From the NCBI GenBank assembly GCA_963713505.1, contig CAVQMC010000004.1, forward strand, positions 320,919 through 384,918: DNA of 64,000 nt. Direction: 5' to 3'. The DNA is from CAVQMC01 sp963713505. GTDB lineage: Bacteria > Bacteroidota > Ignavibacteria > Ignavibacteriales > Ignavibacteriaceae. This document shows, one piece after another, positions 1 through 9,487 of this stretch. The first letter of the stretch is position 1. Each line of letters begins with the position of its first letter. A program made the translations under genes and the position numbers. Below the pieces are notes generated by a model. It saw only the letters and a program-made list of their open reading frames with translations, was not told where the DNA came from and ran no database searches.

Positions 1-618
1 AATGTTGAGATAGATCCAAGCATATTAAAATGAATATGCGAATTTTCAGGATAATCTTTTATAATCCCGGTAATTTTCATTTCCGATTGACCTTTAACCT
101 GCTGGATTGTAAAAATTTTTCCAAGCGGATCTTCATTGCCAAAATATTTCCTCGCTGTTGACTCATCTAAAACAATTGAATTTGGTTCGATTAATGCTTG
201 CGCTGGATTTCCCTCAACAAATGGAATTGTAAAAATATTGAATATTTGAGGATCGGCAAAAGCTAGGCCCTCTTCATAAAAACCTTTGTCGCCAACTTTA
301 CAGAAATAAGCAGGTGACGGCATTATCCGCGCAGCAGTTTCTATTTCAGGAAAATCATTTTTAAGTGCATCAGCTAATGGTCCCATTGTAACCGCAACAT
401 ATTGTTCGGGAACTCCGGCAGGATGCTGAATTTCTACTGGTCTGTATATTCTATCTGCTTTTTTATTGAAGTCATCATAACTAAGTTCTTGACGAATATA
501 TAATGATATCAGTATAAAGCTTGCCAAACCGATTGCTAGCCCGGCAATATTTATAAATGAAAAAGCTTTACTCTTTAATAAATTTCTAAATGCAATCTTT
601 TAAATAGCTTTTAAACAT
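1..618 (-). CDS. FtsX/MacB-like ABC transporter permease, 5' part only
   Basis: This is the N-terminal ~205 residues of an inner-membrane ABC permease that runs off the left edge of the window. It reads MFKSYLKIAFRNLLKSKAF, then a membrane segment (GLAIGLASFILISLYI), then the periplasmic core with SYDDFNKKADRIYR and ATARKYFGNEDPLGK, all typical of the MacB periplasmic-core domain. The start at 618 follows AAGGA at a good distance and mirrors the paralogous permease just upstream. About seven codons in, a run of four A (near 595-598) should be three: one extra A shifts the frame and would stop translation. The continuation matches the paralogue closely, so this is probably an assembly error. 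It is the last visible gene of the efflux ABC operon. Confidence 0.85.
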
Positions 619-653
619 CGTTCAAATCCTTTTTAATTAAAACTTTGATTTTT

Positions 654-3063
654 TCATTCTGTTCTTAATGCTTTTACAGGGTCGGTTCTGACAGATTTTA
701 TGACCTGGAAACTGATTGTTATTAATGAAATTAAAATTACAATAATGCTTGAAGATATTAGTAATAATAAACTGAGGTGAATTTTATAAGCAAAACTGTT
801 AAGCCACTCATTAAGTATATACCATGATATCGGCATACTAATTAATATTGCTGTCAAAATAATCCATATAAATTCTTTTGATAAAAGTTTAAATATTGAT
901 CCGGTGGTCGCTCCCAGAAGTCTTCTAATCCCTATTTCTTTTGTCTTTTGAATTGAGACTAATGCGGTTAATCCAAATAATCCTAAACATGTTATTAATA
1001 TTGATAGTAAAGAAGAATAAGTTATTATTTTTGTAAGCCGATTTTCGGTTTTATATTGTTCATTTAAATTTGCATTTAAAAATTCACTTTTAAATGGAAC
1101 TTGAGACTCAACTTTTTCCCAAACATTTTTTAGCCTGGCTAATGCTAAGTTTATATTTTTAGATTTTATTCGGACAACTAATCTCGGATCAAATACAGGA
1201 TCAATATCATTTGCAGCTTTATAAATAGGTTTGAAATTTAGTGCAATTAATGCCGGTTTAATTTTTGAGTGCAGTGATTCAAAATTAAAATCGGATACAA
1301 CTCCTATAATTTTACTATTCCTAAAGTTACCCGGCATTATTCCGCTTTCGTCATTATTTAATCCGAATTTTTTAATAAAAGCCTGATTAACTATTACAGC
1401 ATTATTTAAATCCGATGGGAAATTTTTAGAAAAGTTTCTGCCCTTTATCAGCTTTATATTCATTGTGTTTATATAATTATAATCAACAGTATTCATATAA
1501 AATCTGCCGTATGACCCACCCGGCATTTCAAAACCAATTAATGTCCATTTACCGCCGATAGCAGTTGATGCGGCACTTATGTTTAATATATTATCATCCC
1601 CGCTAAGTTCATTTCTAAATATATTAGCAATTCTAAAAGTTTCCGGAGCATTTAACCCTGTCGGTATAATTACCAAATTCTGTTTATTAAATCCTAAATC
1701 TTTATTCTGAATAAAACTGAGCTGTTCTGTAACAACAATTGTGGCAGAAATAAGAAAAATCGAAATGATAAATTGGCCGCCAACTAATAACCTTTTTAAT
1801 TTAGATTTTTTATTTATACTGAATTTTCCTTTTAAAATTTCTATTGGTTTAAATGATGAAAGTATTAATGCCGGGTAAACGCCTGCTGCCAATCCTGTTA
1901 TTATTATCAGTGAAAGCAGCATGATAATTGTGGAAAAATCGTAATTTAAGTTTAAATGCTTTCCGGCAAGGTTGTTGAAAAAAGGTAGAAATAATTCAGT
2001 AATCAAAAGTGCAATTATTGTAGCTATTATTACAAGCAGTAAAGATTCTCCCCAATATTGCCTTATTAACTGGCTTCTGCTGGCGCCGACAACTTTTCTT
2101 ACGCCAATTTCCCCGGCCCGGCTTGCTGCTCTTCCAATTGAGAGAGTTATAAAATTAATAGAAGCAATCATCAGAATAAAAAATCCAATTATTGAGAGTA
2201 CATATGAATAAATAGGATTACTTATTGATTCGAATCCAACCGGGAAACTGTGTATCTAAATGAATATCTTTTATAGGCTGAAACAAAATATTGTAAGTTC
2301 CGGCTTTATAATCATTTCCCATTATCTGTTTAACCATTCCCGGCATTTTTGCTTCTAAAGATTTAGCAGAATTTCCGGAATTAGTAAAAACGTAAGTTTC
2401 ACAAATTATTGTAGTCCAACTATGTAAAGCTCTTGAATCGAAGAAATCGTTAGTTTTTTGAAAAGGTATAACAATGTTAAATTGTATACTTGAATTAGAA
2501 GGAACATCTTTTGCAATGCCTGTAACTGTGAAGTTTTCCAAGGTATCAAAAAGAGTAATAGAAATAATTTTGCCAATTGCATTTTGGTTGCCGAAGTATT
2601 TTTTGGCGTAAGATTCCGATAATACAATTGAATTTGGGTTTACCAAAACTTCTTTTGGATTCCCTGCAACCAATGGAAAGTTAAAGAGGCTAAAAAATTT
2701 ACTGTCGACAAGATGATATTTTTCCGGAAAAGATTTATTATTTACTTTTACTATACCATGATTTACCGAAATTCTTATAGTATTTTTAACTTCGGGAATT
2801 TGCTCTTTTAAAGTAGGGCCCAGTTGAGCAGGTGTTATTGAGTTAAAATGTTTATCATCCTGTCCATAATTTTCATACAAAGCAGTTCTATAAATATTAT
2901 CGGCATTTTTGTGGAAGTTGTCGTAGCTTAATTCGTTTTCAACAAACATCATTATAATTAAACAGCAGGCTAGTCCGATTGCTAATCCGAATACATTTAT
3001 GAAAGAATAAATTTTATTCTTAAAAATATTTCTGATAGCAATCTTTAAATAGCTTTTAAACAT
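654..3063 (-). CDS. FtsX/MacB-like ABC transporter permease (one +1 frameshift)
   Basis: An inner-membrane permease of the macrolide-export/FtsX type, about 802 residues, the usual size for the Bacteroidota four-to-eight-helix versions. The N-terminal helix follows MFKSYLKIAIRNIFKNK. A MacB periplasmic core follows, then an FtsX block (ASRAGEIGVRKVVGASR), a second periplasmic stretch and a final FtsX block (QKTKEIGIRRLLGATTGSI). I chose the start at 3063, preceded by AGGA, over an in-frame ATG at 3102 that overlaps the upstream ATPase stop, because family members begin with MFK. One extra G near 2240 breaks the frame after DTQFP; the other frame resumes with VGFESISNPIYSY. It is co-transcribed with the ATPases upstream and a second permease downstream, and is probably powered by the adjacent ATPase. 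Confidence 0.88.
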
Positions 3064-3098
3064 TGGAAGTCCTGTTTTAATTATAAGTATATCAGTTT

Positions 3099-3755
3099 TC
3101 AATCCACCCGTCTCTTAAGTTTTATTATTCTTTTGCCGTATTCGGCATTTGCCTCAGAATGTGTAACTTGAATAATTGTAGTTCCATCTTGATTTAATGC
3201 TTTAAGTAGTTCCATAATTTCTTTGCCTTGATCGGAATGCAAATTTCCAGTAGGCTCATCGGCAAGAATAAGTTTCGGTTTTGCTATTATAGCTCTTGCA
3301 ATTGCAACAAGCTGCTGCTGGCCTCCGGAAAGCTGAAATGGAAATAAGTCTTTTTTTGCAACGATATTAAATCTGTCTAATATCTCAGCAACTTTACTTT
3401 GCCTGTCGCTGTTTTTTATTTTTTGATATAATAATGGAGTCTCAAGATTTTCATATACAGTTAATTCGTCAATAAGATGATACTGCTGGAAAACAAATCC
3501 AATGTAAGCTTTATGAAGTTCGGTTAGTCTTTTCTCCGACATTAAATGGACTTGTTCATCCATAAAAGTATATTCGCCGGAAGAAGGCGCATCCAGCATT
3601 CCAAGAATATAAAGCAAGGTGGATTTTCCGGAACCGGAAGGACCCATTACGGAAATAAATTCACCTTCTTCAACTTCAAGATTTATATTCCGAAGTACGA
3701 AAGTTTTTACAGATTTGTTGTTGTAAAATTTTTCTATGTTTTTCAGTTTTATCAT
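3099..3755 (-). CDS. ABC transporter ATP-binding protein (LolD/MacB type)
   Basis: A cytoplasmic ATPase of 218 residues. It has the Walker A motif GPSGSGKST, a Q-loop (VFQQYHLI), the ABC signature LSGGQQQ, Walker B LILADEPTGNL and the H-loop VTHSEANAEYGKRI. Length and motif set match LolD/MacB-type ATPases that energise FtsX-like permeases. The signature is followed by LVAIARA where the neighbouring ATPase has RVAVARA. It lies 35 bp upstream of the permease start and downstream of a second ATPase. The 75-bp gap to that ATPase is filled by a long imperfect palindrome. It is part of the HlyD-ABC-permease operon, with extrusion of a drug, lipid or peptide as the likely role; the substrate cannot be read from sequence. 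Confidence 0.93.
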   Translation of the reverse strand: MIKLKNIEKFYNNKSVKTFVLRNINLEVEEGEFISVMGPSGSGKSTLLYILGMLDAPSSGEYTFMDEQVHLMSEKRLTELHKAYIGFVFQQYHLIDELTVYENLETPLLYQKIKNSDRQSKVAEILDRFNIVAKKDLFPFQLSGGQQQLVAIARAIIAKPKLILADEPTGNLHSDQGKEIMELLKALNQDGTTIIQVTHSEANAEYGKRIIKLKRRVD

Positions 3756-3768
3756 TAAATATACTTTC

Positions 3769-3826
3769 TTTGCTGCTTTGCGACTTTGAGTGATAATTCT
3801 ATCACGCCAAGCCGCTAAGAGGCAAA
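3769..3826. repeat. Imperfect 27-bp-arm palindrome between two ABC ATPase genes
   Basis: The arms 3769-3795 and 3800-3826 pair with about seven mismatches around a 4-nt loop. The core resembles ...TTTGCGACTTTG... facing ...CCGCTAAGAGGCAAA. It occupies almost the whole gap between the two ATPase reading frames. A similar long CTTAGTG/CACTAAG palindrome lies at 55601-55653, so this looks like a dispersed REP-like family rather than a terminator. There is no U-tract. Confidence 0.6.
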
Positions 3827-3830
3827 ATTA

Positions 3831-4522
3831 TTAGACGTGAAAATTTTCTTTGTAATTTTCCGTAACCACATGACCATCAAACAAATGAATTACTCTGTTT
3901 CCGTATTCTGCATAAGTAGGGGAGTGAGTAACCATTACTATTGTTGCGCCTGCTTCATTTAAGTTTGTTAATAATCCCATTACTTCATCGCCATGTGCGG
4001 AATCCAAATTACCTGTTGGTTCATCAGCTAAGAATTAATTTCGGATTTCCAACAATCGCTCTTGCTACCGCAACTCTCTGCTGCTGACCGCCGGATAGCT
4101 GCTGCGGAAAGTGTGTGGATCTGTGCATTATTTCCATTTTCTCCAAAGCTTCATTTACTTTTGATTTTTCTTTCGGCTGCGGGGATTCCTAAATATAAAA
4201 GAGGCAGTTCTACATTTTCGTAAACAGTCAATTCATCAATCAAGTTAAAACTCTGAAATACAAAACCGATATTTTCTTTTCTTAATTGAGCTCTTTGCCT
4301 TTCTGTATATTTTGAAACTTCATGTTCAAGAAAATATAAATTACCGTCAGTCGGATTATCTAGAAGTCCCAAAATATTTAATAATGTTGATTTGCCGCAG
4401 CCGGAAGGTCCCATAATAGAAACGAATTCTCCTTTTTCTATTTCAATATTAACATTATTAAGAGCAGTTGTTTCTACTTCTTCGGTAGTGTACAACTTTT
4501 TTAGATTTTCTGTTTTTAACAT
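3831..4522 (-). CDS. ABC transporter ATP-binding protein (two +1 frameshifts)
   Basis: An ATPase of about 229 residues once repaired. The N-terminal part (MLKTENLKKLYTTEEVETTAL, Walker A GPSGCGKST, Q-loop VFQSFNLIDELTVYENV) is continuous down to about 4180. There an extra A in AAAAA shifts the frame. The next frame carries LSGGQQQRVAVARAIVGNPK down to about 4032, where another extra A occurs. The third piece gives LADEPTGNLDSAHGDEVMGLL and VTHSPTYAEYGNRVIHLFDGH and ends at a TAA at 3831. All catalytic motifs are present across the breaks, so the gene is very probably intact in the organism. It is a paralogue of the downstream ATPase; each probably serves one of the two permeases. Confidence 0.85.
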
Positions 4523-4570
4523 TTTAGCTCCTTATTGAAATTATGTTTTATAATATTTTTATTCACAATT

Positions 4571-5822
4571 TTATTTTAATATAAGTTTTTCAACATCACC
4601 GTAAGTATCATAAGAGGACGTGATTACTTTTTCGCCTTTTTTAAGGCCCTCTAATACTTCAAATTCCTGTGAGTTTTGACGTCCTAATTTTATATCTCTT
4701 TTATAAGCAAAATCTCCGGAAGGATCGACAACGAAAATCCATTGACCGCCCGTAGTTTGATAAAATCCGCCTCTGTCTATTGTGAGTGCCTGGGATAATT
4801 CGCCAAGTTCCAATCTGATTTGTAATGATTGTCCTCTCCTAATTCCCTGAGGAACCTCTCCATTAAAATGCATGTCAACTTCGAATTGCCCGTTCTTTAC
4901 TTCCGGATAAACTTTTTTAATAACCAGCTTATAATCTTTATTATTGAAAGAAAATTCACCCGTCTGACCTGCGACTTATTCTTGCAATATAATGTTCATC
5001 AATTGCAACTCTTACTTTGAAAGAATCTACCACATCTATTTCACCCACATTTGCACCGGGAGCTATTGACTGGCCTATTTCTGCATTTAATGACGTTAGT
5101 TGTCCTTTAATAGGTGCTTTTACGGTTAAATCTTCAAGTTGTTTTTTGGTTATATTCAGATTTTCCTGAAGTGTGTTAACAGATTTTTCTAGCTGGTCAA
5201 TTTGTTGTGTCCTGAAAAGCGAATCTTTTTTGTACGTTTCAAGTGTAAGTTCTTTTTTCTTTGCAAGATATTCGTATTCATCTTTAGCATTTTGAAATTC
5301 AATTTTCGAGATTAGATTTTTTTCATATAAAACTTTATCATTTTCATAAGTGGTATGTTGAAGTCTTAGGCTATGGTCTATATCCAGAAGTTGACCCTGC
5401 AGACTCAAACGGGATTCTTCCATTGAAAGACGCGTGCTTCTCAGTGAATTTATCTGCTGGAAAACATTTGCTTCGTTGTATATAATATTTAATGTTAAAG
5501 AAGCGTTATCAAGTTTTAAGATAGGATCGCCAACATTTACATAAGCACCTTCCTCAACATATTTAGTTACTACTTTTCCTCCATCGCTTACATCCAGCAA
5601 GAAAGTCTGGATTGGCTGAACTGTTCCTGTGACCGGAATATATTCTTGGAATGGGCCGTATTTAACTGTTGAAATAGTAACTTTATCCTGGTCAACGTTA
5701 AGCCTTGAACTTCTATCACCAAAAACAAAACTGTATAGTATTATAAAAACTAATAATGCTCCGCCTGAATACATTGCGATTTTTTTCGGCGGCCATTTTT
5801 TCTTTTCAATTTTTCGATCCAT
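4571..5822 (-). CDS. HlyD/MacA-like periplasmic adaptor of an efflux pump (one +1 frameshift)
   Basis: A membrane-fusion protein of about 416 residues. It has a basic N-terminus (MDRKIEKKKWPPKK), one membrane anchor (residues ~16-35), a first half-lipoyl motif (DGGKVVTKYVEEGAYVNVGDPILKLD), a long coiled-coil hairpin (~110-220), and a second half-lipoyl (LTVKAPIKGQLTSLNAEIGQSIAPG). Beta-barrel and membrane-proximal domains follow. An extra C near 4970 breaks the frame after IARIS; the other frame continues with GQTGEFSFNNKDYKLVIKKV to the stop at 4571. It is first in the operon, followed by the two ATPases and two permeases, which implies a MacAB-like tripartite exporter. No TolC homologue is in the window. 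Confidence 0.88.
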
Positions 5823-5995
5823 CTAAATTCTCCGTAACAATAATTCAATTTTAATTTGAAAAACTTTCTGTTAATTATTCAATATTTATGCCTAATTGAT
5901 AAAAAAACAAGGTTTTTGTTCATCAAATTATTTTGCCATTTATCATTTGTATTATCCTTTTAGATTTCATACCTATGATCCGAAAATATTTTAGC

Positions 5996-6030
5996 GTACG
6001 TTTTCATTACATTAGTGTTCGCCAACGTAC
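5996..6030. promoter_or_regulatory. 7-bp inverted repeat upstream of the efflux operon
   Basis: GTACGTT (5996-6002) and AACGTAC (6024-6030) form an exact inverted repeat with a 21-bp spacer. It lies between the HlyD gene start (5822) and the zinc-ribbon gene. It could be an operator half-site pair for the adaptor operon; no factor can be assigned. Confidence 0.3.
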
Positions 6031-6060
6031 AACTGAATTTTTTTAAATTTGAAAAAAATG

Positions 6061-6300
6061 TTATAAAAGAGGAGAACTAATTTCGCTCTTAAGATTAGAA
6101 GATTTTAAAAGTTCACTGGAAAATCCCCGTTGGTGTGAAATACCTAGAAGCTTTTGACAAGTACTGCAAAAGTATATAAATCTTTTTCCAATACTTGATT
6201 GATGTTCGCAAACCCAAACATTATCAATGGGTTTTGAACAATGCGGACAAACTATTTGAACTTTTTCCTTATTTATTTCTTTTATCATCTCCTGCTCCAA
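6061..6300 (-). CDS. Small zinc-ribbon protein of unknown function
   Basis: A 79-residue reading frame with a clear zinc-ribbon layout: CPHC, then WVCEH about ten residues on, then CSTC. The spacing suits a small rubredoxin-knuckle metal site. The first Met gives MEQEMIKEINKEKVQ; the second Met (MIKEINKEK) is also possible. The C-terminal tail is Ser-rich and has no motif. It lies between the efflux operon and the divergent sigma-54 regulator. The cysteine pattern and lysine-rich start argue for a real gene, but I do not recognise the family and infer no function beyond probable zinc binding. Confidence 0.55.
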   Translation of the reverse strand: MEQEMIKEINKEKVQIVCPHCSKPIDNVWVCEHQSSIGKRFIYFCSTCQKLLGISHQRGFSSELLKSSNLKSEISSPLL

Positions 6301-6557
6301 TACAATTTAGACTGAGTTAAGGGGGAAAAAGTTACCGGAAATAAAAAATTAATTAATTTATTATTAAAGTAAAAAGTTAAAATACAATATTCATTATTAA
6401 TTTGAGGTATAATTAATTTTATCAAAGAGAATGCCGAAAAATAAAAATTTCTCTTTGAAAAAATAAACCAATAATCTTTAATAATTACAAATAAATAATA
6501 CTTTAATAACATTAAAACTTTCCGTTTATCAATCAATATTTCCGTAAAAACAAAAAG

Positions 6558-6575
6558 TTGTTCGAATTCGAACAA
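6558..6575. promoter_or_regulatory. Perfect 18-bp palindrome, likely operator of the sigma-54 regulator operon
   Basis: TTGTTCGAATTCGAACAA is a perfect 18-bp palindrome centred about 85 bp upstream of the response-regulator start, in an otherwise very AT-rich leader (6301-6651). The position and dyad symmetry suit a binding site for a dimeric regulator, possibly the Fis-type helix-turn-helix of the downstream NtrC-family protein. The rest of the 350-bp leader shows no gene and no convincing -24/-12 element. Confidence 0.5.
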
Positions 6576-6651
6576 ATGACATAATAATTATATATTTTAA
6601 ACAAATTAAATAAGGGGAAATGATTACTCCCGGTTAAATTTTATTTGAAGT

Positions 6652-8028
6652 ATGACTAAAAAATCTGTAAAAGTATTAGTAGTTGACGATAATGAGGATA
6701 TATTATTAGCGGCAAAACTTCTGTTGAAGCCGATTGTTTCCATTGTGCATACAGAGAAAAATCCTCAAAACATTCCGAAACTATTAAAGAACGAAGAATA
6801 CGATGTAATCTTTCTTGATATGAATTTTACGCAGGATATGACCAGCGGAAGAGAAGGTTTTTTCTGGCTTAATGAAATTTTAAAAATTGATCCTTCTGCA
6901 GTTGTAATTTTAATTACTGCTTATGGTGATATTGAAATGGCTGTAAAAGCTGTTAAAGAAGGTGCCATCGATTTTGTTTTAAAGCCATGGCAGAATGAAA
7001 AATTTATTGCAACTTTATCTTCGGCTTTAAAACTGAGGGAATCAAAAGTTGAACTGGAAAATGTAAAATCCAAACAAAAACAATTAATAGCCGAAATTGA
7101 TAAAAGTTATAATGATTTAATTGGAATTTCTCCTGCAATTCAAAGAGTTTTTCAGACAATAGAAAAAGTTGCAACTACAGATGCAAATATTTTAATCCTT
7201 GGTGAAAACGGAACCGGTAAAGAGTTGGTTGCGAGGGCGCTTCATAAAAATTCTAAAAGAGCTGGTGAAGTTTTTGTTCGCGTAGATATGGGTGCATTAA
7301 CACCGACACTTTTCGAAAGTGAATTATTCGGTCATGTTAAAGGCGCATTTACAGACGCAAAAGAAGATAGGATAGGAAGATTTGAAGTTGCATCGGGTGG
7401 TACTCTTTTTCTGGATGAAATAGGAAATATTCCTAATGAACTGCAGGCTAAATTGTTAACTGTTATTCAAAACAGACAGGTTGCAAGAGTCGGTTCCAAT
7501 CATTATAAACCAATAGACATAAGATTAATTTGTGCAACTAATATGAACATCCATCAAATGGTTGCCGATAATAAATTCAGACAGGATCTTTTATATAGAA
7601 TTAATACTGTTGAAATTAAAATTCCTCCTTTGCGGGAAAGGAAAGAAGATATTTCAATTTTAGCAGAACATTTTCTGGAAATTTATAAAGCAAAATATAA
7701 TAAGAGAAATTTAAGATTCAGCCCGGTTACAATAAAAAAACTAGAAAATTATCAATGGCCCGGAAATGTTAGGGAATTACAGCATGCTATTGAAAGAAGT
7801 TTAATCCTTAGCGAATCTGATGTGCTGCAGCCTTCTGACTTTTTCTTTACATCGCCTGAAACAAAGGAAGAAAAATTTATTTTTGATACCTATAACTTGG
7901 AAGAAGTTGAAAAAGCTGTTATTAGAAAAGTACTGGATGAAAATGACGGCAACATTACAAAAGCTGCTAAAGAGTTAGGTTTAACAAGAACATCACTTTA
8001 CAGAAGAATGGAAAAGTACGGACTTTAA
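6652..8028 (+). CDS. Sigma-54-dependent response regulator (NtrC family)
   Basis: 458 residues in three domains. A receiver (~5-125) has acidic pair DD12-13, phospho-acceptor D56 in IFLDMNF and K107 in LKPW. A sigma-54 AAA+ domain (~145-375) has Walker A GENGTGKE (184-191), the sigma-54-contacting loop GAFTDA (231-236) and Walker B GTLFLDEIGN. A C-terminal Fis-like helix-turn-helix (~415-458) ends ITKAAKELGLTRTSLYRRMEKYGL. With GAFTDA intact it should activate sigma-54 promoters when phosphorylated, presumably by the kinase two genes downstream. It lies 17 bp upstream of the PP2C gene and divergent from the HlyD-ABC operon. In Bacteroidota this gene pair often neighbours MacB-like exporters, which makes that operon the prime target; this is inference. 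Confidence 0.95.
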   Translation: MTKKSVKVLVVDDNEDILLAAKLLLKPIVSIVHTEKNPQNIPKLLKNEEYDVIFLDMNFTQDMTSGREGFFWLNEILKIDPSAVVILITAYGDIEMAVKAVKEGAIDFVLKPWQNEKFIATLSSALKLRESKVELENVKSKQKQLIAEIDKSYNDLIGISPAIQRVFQTIEKVATTDANILILGENGTGKELVARALHKNSKRAGEVFVRVDMGALTPTLFESELFGHVKGAFTDAKEDRIGRFEVASGGTLFLDEIGNIPNELQAKLLTVIQNRQVARVGSNHYKPIDIRLICATNMNIHQMVADNKFRQDLLYRINTVEIKIPPLRERKEDISILAEHFLEIYKAKYNKRNLRFSPVTIKKLENYQWPGNVRELQHAIERSLILSESDVLQPSDFFFTSPETKEEKFIFDTYNLEEVEKAVIRKVLDENDGNITKAAKELGLTRTSLYRRMEKYGL

Positions 8029-8045
8029 TTAAAATTTATATTTTT

Positions 8046-9440
8046 ATGAAGAACTTTCGTTTAAATTTAATATTTAGAATTCTGTTATTAACATTTTCTG
8101 TTTTTCTGTTATTCTATGTTTATTTCGAGACTATATTAAGTGTAACTCCAATTATTATTATTGCTGCAATTATAATTCAATTCTATTTGATTATTAATCT
8201 TGTTGATAACACAAACAAAGAACTGTCAAAATTTATTTTATCTATTAAGCATTCCGATTTTTCTCAATCATTTCCAATGGAAAGACTTGGTGGTTCATTT
8301 AAGGAATTAGGATCTGCTTTTACCGAAGTAATGAATCAAATTAAAGAAGCAAGATCTGAAAAAGAAGAAAATTTTCAATACTTACAAACTGTTGTTAAAC
8401 ATGTTGGAATGGGTCTGATATCATTTACGGAAGACGGAAAAATTGAAATTATTAATGATGCGGCAAAAAAATTACTTGATGTTAATAATATTATTAATAT
8501 TAAATTTTTAGCTGATGTTAGTGAAAAGTTAGTTGAGATATTAACGGAAATAAATGCAGGAGAAAAAGCTTTAATTCCTTTAAGAATTAATAATGTTGAA
8601 AAACAAATTTCTATTTATGCTAGTGAATTTAAATTAAGAACTAAAAAGTATAAACTGGTTTCTCTGCAGGACATTAAAAACGAACTTGAAAGAGAAAGAC
8701 TTGCCGGAGAACTTGAAATTGCAAGACAAGTACAGATGAGACTTTTGCCTTTGGCTGAACCGGTATTAAAAAACTATATTATAAAAGGTTTATGCATTTC
8801 GGCAAAAGAAGTCGGCGGCGATTATTATGATTTTATTGAACTAGGAAATAATAAACTCGGTGTTGTAATCGGTGATGTTTCCGGTAAAGGTTTGCCGGCA
8901 GCTTTTTATATGACTTTAACTAAAGGAATATTCCAGTCTCAGGTTGAATCTTCTTCATCACCAAGCGAAGTTTTAAAAAAGGTAAATAGAATATTAATTC
9001 AAACTTTGGAAAAAGGTTCTTTTGTTACAATGTTTTATGGAATTCTGGATTATTCTGAAAATACTTTTATGTATGCAAGAGCGGGACATGAACCAGGAAT
9101 TTATTACAATAAAGCAAAAAATAAAACTGAACTTCTTCGTCCGATTGGAATTGGTTTAGGATTAAAAGAAGGGGATTTGTTTGATAATAATATTGTTGAT
9201 AAAAAAATTGTATTAAATGATGGAGATTTGATTTTGCTTTATACGGATGGTTTTAATGATACAAGAAATAAAAACAATGATGATTACGGAAGAGAAAGAA
9301 TATTAAAGTTTGTTGAAAGAAATAAAAATGTAACAGGAGATAATTTTATAAATGCTCTTTCAAATGACGTAGCGATTTTCAGCGATAATTCTCCTCAGTT
9401 TGATGATTTGACAGTTATAACAATTAATTACAAAACTTGA
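8046..9440 (+). CDS. Membrane-anchored PP2C/SpoIIE-type phosphatase with HAMP-like and PAS-like sensor module
   Basis: 464 residues. Two N-terminal membrane segments (~5-27, 32-52) lead to a HAMP-like helix (NKELSKFILSIKHSDFSQSF), then a PAS-like domain (~100-200; YLQTVVKHVGMGLISF) and a C-terminal SpoIIE/PP2C domain (~225-464). The latter has the metal-binding aspartates in KEVGGDYYDFI and VIGDVSGKGLPAA, the loop ARAGHEPG, and LLYTDGFND and QFDDLTVI. Such phosphatases normally dephosphorylate anti-anti-sigma (STAS) proteins. The N-terminal 200 residues are plainly homologous to the histidine kinase encoded next, so one sensor type drives two different outputs. It lies within the operon of the sigma-54 regulator. 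No anti-sigma or STAS gene is in the window. Confidence 0.92.
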   Translation: MKNFRLNLIFRILLLTFSVFLLFYVYFETILSVTPIIIIAAIIIQFYLIINLVDNTNKELSKFILSIKHSDFSQSFPMERLGGSFKELGSAFTEVMNQIKEARSEKEENFQYLQTVVKHVGMGLISFTEDGKIEIINDAAKKLLDVNNIINIKFLADVSEKLVEILTEINAGEKALIPLRINNVEKQISIYASEFKLRTKKYKLVSLQDIKNELERERLAGELEIARQVQMRLLPLAEPVLKNYIIKGLCISAKEVGGDYYDFIELGNNKLGVVIGDVSGKGLPAAFYMTLTKGIFQSQVESSSSPSEVLKKVNRILIQTLEKGSFVTMFYGILDYSENTFMYARAGHEPGIYYNKAKNKTELLRPIGIGLGLKEGDLFDNNIVDKKIVLNDGDLILLYTDGFNDTRNKNNDDYGRERILKFVERNKNVTGDNFINALSNDVAIFSDNSPQFDDLTVITINYKT

Positions 9441-9487
9441 TCAAATTAAGTTTATATTTTGGCCTAAGTATTTAAAAACCTTCTGCC

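Noticed and set aside
5923..5945. Possible sigma-54 (-24/-12) promoter for the HlyD operon (TGGCA-N6-TTTGA on the minus strand)
   Set aside because: The -24 half is acceptable but the -12 GC is replaced by TG; one weak match in an AT-rich gap is not enough to call.
6285..6575. 96-residue minus-strand frame upstream of the sigma-54 regulator
   Set aside because: Composition is low-complexity Phe/Ile/Leu/Lys, it spans the perfect palindrome and has no motif; it looks like AT-rich leader read as protein.
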